This document shows positions 1-5,198 of a stretch of DNA of 10,596 nucleotides, piece by piece. The stretch comes from an uncultured Leucobacter sp. (GTDB taxonomy: Bacteria; Actinomycetota; Actinomycetes; Actinomycetales; Microbacteriaceae). The position numbers and the translations under genes were made by a program. The notes beneath the pieces were generated by a model. That model saw only the letters and a program-made list of their open reading frames with translations. It had not been told where the DNA came from and ran no database searches. The DNA is taken from assembly GCA_945952575.1 (NCBI GenBank), contig CAMFIY010000067.1, positions 1-10,596 of the forward strand, written 5' to 3'. How positions within the stretch are numbered: the stretch's first letter is position 1; every line of letters begins with the position of its first letter.

Positions 1-46
1 TACACGCGTAAGATCGTCGGCAGCGTCAGATGTGTATAAGAGACAG
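1..46. other. Illumina Nextera adapter left on the contig end (not genomic)
   Basis: Bases 28-46 are exactly the 19-base Tn5 mosaic end (AGATGTGTATAAGAGACAG). Bases 14-27 (TCGTCGGCAGCGTC) are the Nextera read-1 primer part. Bases 6-13 (GCGTAAGA) match the i5 index I know as S517/N517, and bases 1-5 (TACAC) are the end of the P5 arm. The order P5 tail, index, primer, mosaic end is the library layout, so genomic DNA begins at base 47, the tagmentation site. Any reading frame crossing bases 1-46 is artificial, including the last six residues (LSLIHI) of the pstB frame and the plus-strand frames beginning MCIRDR and MYKRQT. Confidence 0.98.
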
Positions 47-904
47 ACCCTGCTCCGCGAGGAAGAACGCGCACTGCTGGGAGACCCGCTGCGCCTGCTG
101 CATGTTGTGCGTCACGATCACGATCGTGACCTCTGCGGCGAGCTCGAGCATCGTCTCCTCGATGACGCGCGTCGACGTGGGATCCAGAGCCGAGCACGGC
201 TCGTCCATGAGCAGGACGCGCGGCGTGACCGCGAGGGAGCGTGCGATGCAGAGGCGCTGCTGCTGGCCGCCGGAGAGCCCGGAGCCGGGGGAGCGCAGCC
301 GATCCTTGACCTCCTTCCAGAGCCCCGCCTTGGTCAGCGAGCTCTCGACGAGGTAGTCCTTCTCATCGCGCGAGGCCTTCGTTCCGGTCAGCTTCAGGCC
401 GGCGACGACGTTGTCGTAGATCGACATCGCGGGGAACGGGTTGGGCTTCTGGAACACCATGCCGATGTGCTTGCGGGCATCGACCAGCTTCTTCCTCGGA
501 TCATAGATGTCCTCGCCGTCGAGCAGGACCTCGCCCGCGAGGCTCGCGGACGGGACGAGCTCGTGCATGCGGTTGAGGATGCGGAGGAATGTCGACTTGC
601 CGCAGCCCGACGGGCCGATGAGCGAGGTGATCACTCCCGCCGGCATGGTGAGGGAGACGCGGTCCAGCACCTTCCGGGAGCCGAACCACGCCGAGATCGC
701 GCGTGCGTCGAGCGTCGCCAGATCAGGGTTCGGCACGAAGGGGGCGCGGGCGGCCGGCACCAGGCTCTGGCCGCCGCCGGCTCCCGGCTCCGGCCGCAGC
801 AGCTCGGTCGTCAGGGCCTCGGCCGCGGGAGAGACTGACGGGTGCTCGATCACGACGGGCAGCACGCGCGTGCGCTCGTCGCCGTGGGTGGTGAGATCGG
901 TCAT
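47..904 (-). CDS. pstB: PstB, phosphate ABC transporter ATPase (3' end truncated by adapter)
   Basis: PstB is the cytoplasmic ATPase that powers phosphate import through PstC/PstA. The 286 genomic residues show Walker A GPSGCGKST (97-105), the Q-loop in FQKPNPFP (151-158) typical of PstB, signature LSGGQ (210-214), Walker B with VLLMDEP (230-236) and the switch histidine in VTHN (264-267). The frame then runs into the adapter, which adds LSLIHI and a false stop. PstB proteins usually continue about 30 residues past this point, so the true 3' end is lost. The ATG at 904 is chosen because AAGGA lies 10 bases upstream (915-919), overlapping the stop of the preceding gene 14 bp away. This start leaves about 68 residues before the ABC domain, longer than the usual PstB N-terminus; they are rich in Ala, Pro and Glu and look disordered. 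As last visible gene it probably shares the PHO-box transcript starting near 2650. Confidence 0.96.
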
Positions 905-914
905 CTGAGTGGGT

Positions 915-919
915 TCCTT
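915..919 (-). promoter_or_regulatory. Ribosome binding site of pstB
   Basis: On the minus strand the bases read AAGGA, 10 bases before the ATG at 904. The site overlaps the TGA stop (919-921) of the upstream sortase-fold gene, so translation of the two genes is probably coupled. It supports the ATG at 904 over the longer frame, which extends to 1090 through the upstream gene. Confidence 0.6.
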
Positions 920-1857
920 CAGAGCAGGTTGGGGAGCAGGCGGATGACCTGATCCGTGATGACGAACGAGGTGAGCAGGGCCACCGGGAGGAAGACGGCC
1001 CAGATCTGGCGGCGACCGATCCGGCGCACCGACCACATCAGCGCCAGTTCCAGGACGATCAGCCCCTGCAGGGCGAAGACGAGCGCCCACACGGTGCTCG
1101 TGTCGGTCGCCATCTCGCGATGAGCCGGGGGAAGCGTGCCTGCCGTGGTCTGCCGCGCTCCCGCGTCCTGTGTCTGACTCACGAGCTCGGCGTCGACGCG
1201 GACGATGCCGCTCGGCGCATACGGCAGCCCGCGAGAGGTCTCGAGCACGAGCCGGCTCTCGCCCGCCTGCGGCGCAGCGGGCGCCGGATCCTTCGGGTAG
1301 CGGACGCCGATGACCGAGAAGAGCTGCTCGCCCTGCCCCGTGATCACGGTGAAGGTGTCGCGCGGCTTCAGCTCCGCGATGCGGGAGAAGGGGCCGCCGT
1401 AGGCCGACGAGCGGCCCATGATCACGCTGACCCCCGCCTGGCCCGGAAGCACGGTGTCGCGACGATGGCCCGGCCCGGCGGTCATCGCCCGGCCGGAGGT
1501 GCCTTCGACCACCACGGATTCGAGGCCGAGCTCCGGGATGCCGATGAGGGCGACGGGGACGCCGTCGCCGAGCAGCACATTGTCGACATCGCCCTCGCTC
1601 ACCGGCGCGACGCCCTCCGCCAGCTGGGCCTGGAAATCGTTGCGCAGCTTCTGCTGCGAGGAGAGGTACTGGACATGGCTGAACACGGCGAGGTTCAGCG
1701 TGAAGCCGATCATCAGCGCGGCCGCGATCGCCATGATCCCCCGAACCGCCTGCTCGCGCATCGTGAGCCGGATGGGCGGCCGGGCCGGTTTCGCGGGCTT
1801 CTCGCGCTTCTTGCGCGCGGCGCCCGTCTGCTTCGGCGCCTCCACCGCCGCGGTCAT
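919..1857 (-). CDS. Sortase-fold membrane protein lacking the catalytic residues (pseudosortase)
   Basis: The 312-aa protein has a basic N-terminus (KKREKPAKPARPP), a membrane segment at about 38-60, an extracytoplasmic domain at about 95-225 and two C-terminal membrane segments (about 255-276 and 284-305). The domain resembles actinobacterial class E sortases: AGPGHRRDTVLPGQ (127-140) matches the family's GPGHYPGTALPGQ-type motif, and MGRSSAYGGPF (147-157) aligns with the family's AGHRTTYGAPF segment. In that alignment the catalytic His is Arg149. The segment normally ending TLTTC reads LVLETS (203-208), so the catalytic Cys is Ser208. The expected arginine further on is also not recognisable. 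I infer that it cannot do transpeptidation and may instead bind sorting signals or scaffold partners; an LPSTG-bearing PstS is encoded in the same locus. The ATG at 1857 overlaps the preceding stop as ATGA, so the two genes are probably translated together. Family assignment rests on motif recognition only. Confidence 0.8.
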   Translation of the reverse strand: MTAAVEAPKQTGAARKKREKPAKPARPPIRLTMREQAVRGIMAIAAALMIGFTLNLAVFSHVQYLSSQQKLRNDFQAQLAEGVAPVSEGDVDNVLLGDGVPVALIGIPELGLESVVVEGTSGRAMTAGPGHRRDTVLPGQAGVSVIMGRSSAYGGPFSRIAELKPRDTFTVITGQGEQLFSVIGVRYPKDPAPAAPQAGESRLVLETSRGLPYAPSGIVRVDAELVSQTQDAGARQTTAGTLPPAHREMATDTSTVWALVFALQGLIVLELALMWSVRRIGRRQIWAVFLPVALLTSFVITDQVIRLLPNLL

Positions 1858-2489
1858 GCGGTCACCGCCGATTCGGGAAGGGTTCCGGCGCTGTGCTGAT
1901 CCGTGCCGTGCTGATCCGCGATGTGCCGATCTGCGCGATCTCGCCGCACGGCTGTACGGACCACGGCGATGGCGAGCACGAGCACCGCGAGCGATGCGAT
2001 CGCGAAGTACGGCGGGACGAGGAGGAACTCCTGGCGTGCCTGGGGTCGGGTCCCGAGGCCGTCGATCTTCGCCGGGGGAGTGAACACCGCGTGCGCGGTG
2101 GTGAACGTCCACTGGCCGGGGCCGTCGAGGCGCGCGGTGAGCGTGCGCGTCTCGCCCGGAGCGAGATCCTCGACCCGCGCGGTCGGCAGCTCTGAGAGTC
2201 GGGCGCCCCAGGGCGTCGAGATCCAGAAATCGACGGAGCCGCTGATCGCGCGCTTGGAGAGATTGCGCACGTCGAGGGTGAGCGTCGCGCTTCCACCGGA
2301 CGGCAGCAGACTCGGCGCCGTCTGCGCCTGGACGCGTCCGACGTAGACGAGGCCGGCGGCGCGGACCGGTGCGATCTCGGCCGCGTGAGCCGCTTGCGCC
2401 GACGTGAGTGCGGCGGTGGCGCCGAGTCCGAGGGCGGCGGCGAGTGTCAGGAGCGCCAGCGTCGACGCGCGGCCGAGTGCGCGTCGCAC
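1854..2489 (-). CDS. Membrane-anchored secreted beta-sandwich protein, function unknown
   Basis: I do not recognise a named family. From the GTG at 2489 the product is 211 aa: a clean signal peptide (MRRALGRAS, then a Leu/Ala core, cleavage near AHA-AE at residue 36/37), an extracellular Ser/Thr/Leu-rich region at about 55-140 that looks like an Ig or NEW3/CARDB-type beta-sandwich (LDVRNLSKR, VEDLAPGETRTL), one membrane helix at about 161-180 and a basic cytoplasmic tail. The tail carries three 5-residue repeats, RADRH, IADQH, GTDQH. The stop overlaps the next gene's start (ATGA). The start is uncertain. The frame is open up to GTGs at 2534 and 2654, but those added codons use many A/T third bases, unlike the gene body, and a PHO-box promoter at 2673-2705 would leave almost no leader for 2654. 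The gene likely responds to phosphate starvation with the sortase-fold gene and pstB. Confidence 0.72.
   Translation of the reverse strand: MRRALGRASTLALLTLAAALGLGATAALTSAQAAHAAEIAPVRAAGLVYVGRVQAQTAPSLLPSGGSATLTLDVRNLSKRAISGSVDFWISTPWGARLSELPTARVEDLAPGETRTLTARLDGPGQWTFTTAHAVFTPPAKIDGLGTRPQARQEFLLVPPYFAIASLAVLVLAIAVVRTAVRRDRADRHIADQHGTDQHSAGTLPESAVTA
1893..1937 (-). repeat. Three tandem 15-bp units encoding xxDxH repeats
   Basis: Units at 1923-1937, 1908-1922 and 1893-1907 encode RADRH, IADQH and GTDQH in the cytoplasmic tail of the membrane protein. Units 1908-1922 and 1893-1907 share 12 of 15 bases in DNA; the third is more diverged. The pattern suggests in-frame duplication. It gives the tail alternating Asp and His residues, which could bind metal, though no function is shown. 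Confidence 0.7.
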
Positions 2490-2672
2490 GAGGCGTCCGC
2501 GCGGATCGGGCGCGATGGCGGGAGTGGGGATCACGGTGTCCGGTGTCTCATTCGTCGGTGCGCGGAGGCGCGGTGCGGTGGGTGCGGTGTCACGGGCGCA
2601 ATGTTGCGGGCGGGATGCCGCGGGAGCGGTGCGGCGAGCGCGATGGGTGGGCACAGTGCCGATGATCCACCA

Positions 2673-2705
2673 TCCGATTGAACGGAGAGTGAACCCGGAA
2701 TGAAC
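2673..2705 (-). promoter_or_regulatory. PHO box: three contiguous 11-bp direct repeats
   Basis: Read on the minus strand, three abutting 11-mers start with the same five bases: GTTCATTCCGG (2695-2705), GTTCACTCTCC (2684-2694) and GTTCAATCGGA (2673-2683). Tandem 11-nt units with a conserved GTTCA(CC) start are the known PHO-box architecture for PhoP in Streptomyces, and GTTCA-type direct repeats are bound by RegX3 in mycobacteria. The orientation and position suit activation of the beta-sandwich, sortase-fold and pstB genes under low phosphate. The neighbouring 11-mers on either side (2706-2716 and 2662-2672) do not continue the pattern. No good -10 hexamer is visible downstream, which is common for activated promoters. 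The regulator itself is not in the window. Confidence 0.8.
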
Positions 2706-2761
2706 CGGGTCCGACCTCCATCGCGCGAAGCCGGAGCAATGCGCGACGGGATCGGACCCGG
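2705..2761 (-). terminator. Long hairpin after the Ig-repeat gene, probable terminator or processing site
   Basis: A perfect 10-bp stem (2752-2761 with 2705-2714, CCGGGTCCGA/TCGGACCCGG) encloses a 5/6-base internal loop and a second 6-bp stem (TCGCGC 2741-2746 with GCGCGA 2721-2726) around a 14-base loop. It begins 15 bases after the stop of the Ig-repeat gene. What follows is TTCATTCC rather than a run of T, so intrinsic termination may be partial. It could instead protect the upstream mRNA from 3' decay. Confidence 0.6.
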
Positions 2762-2776
2762 CCCTTCGGCGACGGA

Positions 2777-3892
2777 CTACTTGACCGTCTTCGACGCGCT
2801 GGTCTTGCTCGCCGTGTTGTAGCCGCTCAGCTTGCCGGTCACCTTGACGGAGACCTTCTTGCCCTTGTCCGACTTGCTCAGCTTGTAGCTGGACTTGGTG
2901 GCCTTCGAGATGGCCTTGCCGTTCCGCAGCCACTGGTAGCTGAGCTTCACGCCCGACGGCGCCCAGGCGGTGGTCTTCACCTTGACGGTCGCGCCGACCT
3001 TCGCGGTGCCCGAGATCGCCGGGGTCCGCGCGGTGAGCGTGCCCTTCGCGATCGTGACCGTCGACTTGCTGGTCTTCGAGACCGGATCGGTGCCCTCAGT
3101 GGTGCCGGTGACCCTGACGCTCAGCTTCCTGCCCGCGTCCGAGGAGACGAGCTTGTAGCTCGACTTGGTCGCACCCGAGATCGTCTTGCCGTCGCGCAGC
3201 CACTGGTAGCCGAGCGCGACGCCGGCCGGGCCCCAGGTGCCCGCCTTCGCGGTCAGCGTCTGACCGACCGCGTAGCTCTTGGCCGAGACGGTCGGGGTCG
3301 AACCGGTCACCGGATCGATCTGCACCTCGTCCGCGCCCTCGACGGTGAACTTGCCGGTGCCCGCCTGCAGATGGATGGTGCGGTGGGCCGTGCCGAGCAC
3401 GTTGCCGCTGCCATCGGTGAAGGCGAGGCCCACCCAGTAGTCGCCGCCGGCGGTCAGCGCGGCGGCCAGGTTGCCCTGAGCGTGATCCTCGAGCGTGAAG
3501 TCGTCGTTCAGCACGCCGCCGGTCGGGCCGGCCGCGTCGGACAGGTCCCAGGCGGTCCAGTCGGCCTTCGCCGTCTTGCCCGCGGGAGCCACGAAGCGGA
3601 AGACCTTGGTCGCGGTCTGGCCCGCAGGCACGTAATCGGCCGGCTGGATCTCGGCGTTGACGTCGGTCTTGCTGGCCGAGACGACGAGCTGGTCTCCCTT
3701 GCCGAAGAGCTTCCCGGCCGACTCCTGGAGGAGCGTGGTCGCCGAGTCGTCTCCGTCGCCGTTCCAGATGTAGATGGCGGGAGCGGCGGTCGGCTCCGGG
3801 GTCACGGCGTTCGCCGCAACCGCGCCCCCGGCGACGAGGCCGAGCGTGACCGCGCCGGCGAGGACGCCGCGGATGTTGTTCGAAGCAGTCAT
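2777..3892 (-). CDS. Secreted protein with two C-terminal Ig-like repeats
   Basis: The product is 371 aa with a signal peptide (MTASNNIRG, hydrophobic core, cleavage after AANA near residue 29) and no wall-sorting signal, lipobox or C-terminal membrane helix. Residues 35-185 form a unique N-terminal domain that I do not recognise; it opens with YIWNGDGDDS and contains AGGDYWVGLAFTDGSG (148-163). Residues 199-282 and 289-371 are two repeats with a shared GYQWLRDGK/SYQWLRNGK core and ATKSSYKL, followed by SDxGxKxSVxVTG. This is the YQWLR-type Ig-like repeat common in secreted actinobacterial proteins, usually adhesive or structural. The second copy is strikingly lysine-rich. The ATG at 3892 has GAGGAG 10 bases upstream and gives a clean signal peptide; an upstream ATG at 3922 would add ten residues and has no better site. 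It lies 45 bp after the secreted PstS-like gene, so the two are probably co-transcribed. Partner or ligand unknown. Confidence 0.85.
   Translation of the reverse strand: MTASNNIRGVLAGAVTLGLVAGGAVAANAVTPEPTAAPAIYIWNGDGDDSATTLLQESAGKLFGKGDQLVVSASKTDVNAEIQPADYVPAGQTATKVFRFVAPAGKTAKADWTAWDLSDAAGPTGGVLNDDFTLEDHAQGNLAAALTAGGDYWVGLAFTDGSGNVLGTAHRTIHLQAGTGKFTVEGADEVQIDPVTGSTPTVSAKSYAVGQTLTAKAGTWGPAGVALGYQWLRDGKTISGATKSSYKLVSSDAGRKLSVRVTGTTEGTDPVSKTSKSTVTIAKGTLTARTPAISGTAKVGATVKVKTTAWAPSGVKLSYQWLRNGKAISKATKSSYKLSKSDKGKKVSVKVTGKLSGYNTASKTSASKTVK
2780..3028 (-). repeat. Ig-like repeat unit 2 (residues 289-371)
   Basis: It encodes the second YQWLR repeat, offset 270 bp (90 codons) from unit 1. The stretch CGCAGCCACTGGTAGC is identical in both units on the plus strand (2925-2940 and 3195-3210). 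This copy is enriched in Lys and Ser and ends the protein. Confidence 0.85.
3047..3298 (-). repeat. Ig-like repeat unit 1 (residues 199-282)
   Basis: It encodes the first YQWLR repeat (GYQWLRDGK, ATKSSYKL, SDAGRKLSVRVTG). It is less basic than unit 2 but aligns over its whole length with a constant 90-residue offset, consistent with an internal duplication. Confidence 0.85.
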
Positions 3893-3902
3893 GAGTCTGT
3901 TA

Positions 3903-3909
3903 CTCCTCA
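3903..3909 (-). promoter_or_regulatory. Ribosome binding site of the Ig-repeat gene
   Basis: The minus strand reads TGAGGAG, with GAGGAG ending 10 bases before the ATG at 3892. It is the strongest Shine-Dalgarno match in the window and fixes the start at 3892 rather than 3922. Confidence 0.7.
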
Positions 3910-3937
3910 GTGTGATTTCCACAGTGTCGGTTCGCGC

Positions 3938-5077
3938 TCAGGAGAGCTTGGCGCGGATGGGGTCGGTGCTGTTGGGGGCGAGGAAGCCGAACTTCTTCTT
4001 CACCGCGCCGGCCTGGCTGGCGAGCGCGCTCTGCGAGCTGATCAGCTTGCTGCCGGTGTCGCCGAGCAGGTTGTCCAGCTTGGCGTCGTACTTGGCGTCG
4101 CCGGGCTGGATGCGTGCCAGCTCGACCACCAGATAGGTGTCGCGGCCCCAGGTCGCGTTGTCGTAGTAGGCCTTGTTCGGCGCGACCGAGGCGCCGCTGC
4201 CGATCACGGGATCGACTCCGGTCGGGGTGCCGATCTTGACGCCCGCACCGATGCGGCTCTCAGCCGCGCCGGTGTTCTGCGAGACCCACTGGGCCACCGA
4301 GATGGGGGTGACGGCATTGCTCGGGAACGGCGTGACGCCGTCGGCGAGGTGCTTCGTGTCGTGCTCCTGGCCGACCTGGACGCAGCCGCCGTTCGCGACG
4401 GTCTTGATGTCGTTCTCGGTCAGCCCGATCTTCGCGATGAAGTCCTTGCGCGTGCCGGATCCGGCCTGCGGGATCACCGGGACGACCGGGGTGCCGCCCA
4501 GCTCGGTGGTCGTGCACTTGAAGATGCCGGCCAGCGTGTCCTTGTTCAGGCTGCCGAACTTGGCCGTGTCGCCGCTGTAGGCGTAGCTGAGGGCGTCGCG
4601 GCCGAACGGCAGGTAGACGAGCGGGCCGTTGGGGTCGGCGTTCGCGCCGGGGCCGGAGGAGGAGCGTGCGATGTCGACCTGGTCCTTGATGGTGACGCCG
4701 GCCGGGCCGCCGGCCGAGCCGGAGGTGTAGGGCGCGCCGTCGATCGAGCGGCTGAGGGCCTTCACGCCGTCACCCGAGCCGTTGGGGCGACCGAAGGTGT
4801 TGCCTCCGGTCTTCGTCGTGATGCTGTTTGATCCGGTCGCATCGAACGAGGCGAAGTACTCGCCAGCTGCGGTTGAGCGCACGCGCGAGCCGGTCACGCT
4901 GGTGCCGTCGGACAGAGCCCCGACGACATCCTGCAGGGTGTCGGACCCCACAGCGGCGAACGCGCTCGAGGGAGCGGGATCGACCCGGCCCGCATTCGCG
5001 ACCGGGGCGATGGCGACGAGGGACGCCGCCACACCGATCCCGGCCAGTGCGGCCGCATACTTCTTGGTGTTCTTCAC
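3938..5077 (-). CDS. Secreted PstS-like substrate-binding protein
   Basis: The 379-aa protein has a signal peptide (MKNTKKYAA, hydrophobic core, cleavage near VANA-GR at 29/30) and a periplasmic-binding-protein body. AAVGSDTLQDVV (41-52) sits where PstS proteins have their first phosphate-binding loop, and QAGSGTRKDF (204-213) matches the second, SGSGT-type loop. Cys188 and Cys232 could form a disulfide. There is no lipobox Cys, LPxTG motif or C-terminal membrane helix, so it should be released or held by non-covalent contact. Its likely role is binding phosphate or another oxyanion for the PstA/PstB transporter; the ligand is inferred from context. The GTG at 5077 is chosen because AAGGA lies six bases upstream and it gives a clean signal peptide. 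The frame stays open further upstream but codes for nothing signal-like. It follows the 857-aa gene after 121 bp and precedes the Ig-repeat gene by 45 bp. Confidence 0.85.
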   Translation of the reverse strand: MKNTKKYAAALAGIGVAASLVAIAPVANAGRVDPAPSSAFAAVGSDTLQDVVGALSDGTSVTGSRVRSTAAGEYFASFDATGSNSITTKTGGNTFGRPNGSGDGVKALSRSIDGAPYTSGSAGGPAGVTIKDQVDIARSSSGPGANADPNGPLVYLPFGRDALSYAYSGDTAKFGSLNKDTLAGIFKCTTTELGGTPVVPVIPQAGSGTRKDFIAKIGLTENDIKTVANGGCVQVGQEHDTKHLADGVTPFPSNAVTPISVAQWVSQNTGAAESRIGAGVKIGTPTGVDPVIGSGASVAPNKAYYDNATWGRDTYLVVELARIQPGDAKYDAKLDNLLGDTGSKLISSQSALASQAGAVKKKFGFLAPNSTDPIRAKLS

Positions 5078-5198
5078 TGCTGTTCCTTCTTGTTTGGGAG
5101 TAGGGAGAACAACGCCGCGCCCCGTTGGCTCGACGTCTTGTACGGCGCTCCGGCGGAACGACGCGCAAGTCTGGGTGCGTTTCGGAGGTGCGCGCGCA
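5078..5198. other. Intergenic gap between the 857-aa gene and the secreted PstS-like gene
   Basis: The 121 bp contain the AAGAAGGA ribosome binding site of the downstream gene (5084-5091). I find no run of 11-bp GTTCA units and no strong hairpin with a T tract. A weak TTGCGC / TACAAG pair on the minus strand is 20 bases apart, too wide for a confident promoter. Confidence 0.4.
5084..5091 (-). promoter_or_regulatory. Ribosome binding site deciding the GTG start at 5077
   Basis: The minus strand reads AAGAAGGA, ending six bases before the GTG at 5077. It selects this GTG over upstream in-frame codons. Confidence 0.7.

Larger units (their letters stand above)
2490..2776. other. Intergenic leader: hairpin, PHO box and probable 5' untranslated region
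   Basis: This is the longest stretch without a confident gene. It holds, in minus-strand order, a long hairpin just after the Ig-repeat gene (2705-2761), the PHO box (2673-2705) and about 180 bases before the chosen GTG at 2489. Those 180 bases stay open in the frame of the next gene but lack its codon bias. They are rich in short G/C runs such as repeated GGTGCG on the plus strand. I see no small gene and no convincing -10 hexamer. Confidence 0.55.

Noticed and set aside
28..46. Tn5 transposon end as a genuine mobile element
   Set aside because: The mosaic end is preceded by the synthetic Illumina index and primer sequence, so it is a library adapter.
30..838. Plus-strand frames beginning MCIRDR and MYKRQT across the adapter and pstB
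   Set aside because: Their starts lie in the Nextera adapter and the rest is antisense to pstB with its conserved motifs.
919..1857. Active class E sortase that anchors the LPSTG protein of this locus
   Set aside because: The catalytic His and Cys positions hold Arg and Ser, so activity is not supported by the sequence.
2490..2654. Extending the beta-sandwich gene to the GTG at 2654
   Set aside because: The added codons have many A/T third bases unlike the gene body, encode a basic low-complexity stretch before the signal peptide, and begin only about 19 bases after the PHO box, where the promoter core should lie. It cannot be fully excluded.
2693..2710. Small hairpin ACCCGG/CCGGGT competing with the long hairpin, suggesting an attenuator switch
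   Set aside because: The inverted bases are largely explained by the GTTCA...CGG pattern of the PHO-box units. A six-base stem is too weak to claim a switch.
3371..4831. Long plus-strand open frame of 486 codons
   Set aside because: It is antisense to the Ig-repeat and PstS-like genes, both with signal peptides and ribosome binding sites. Its product is a Val/Arg/Gly/Asp-rich string typical of high-GC shadow frames.
5078..5198. Second PHO box or promoter in the 121-bp gap
   Set aside because: GTTC-like words occur (GTCGTTCC, GTTGTTCTC) but not at 11-bp spacing, and the possible -35/-10 pair is 20 bases apart.
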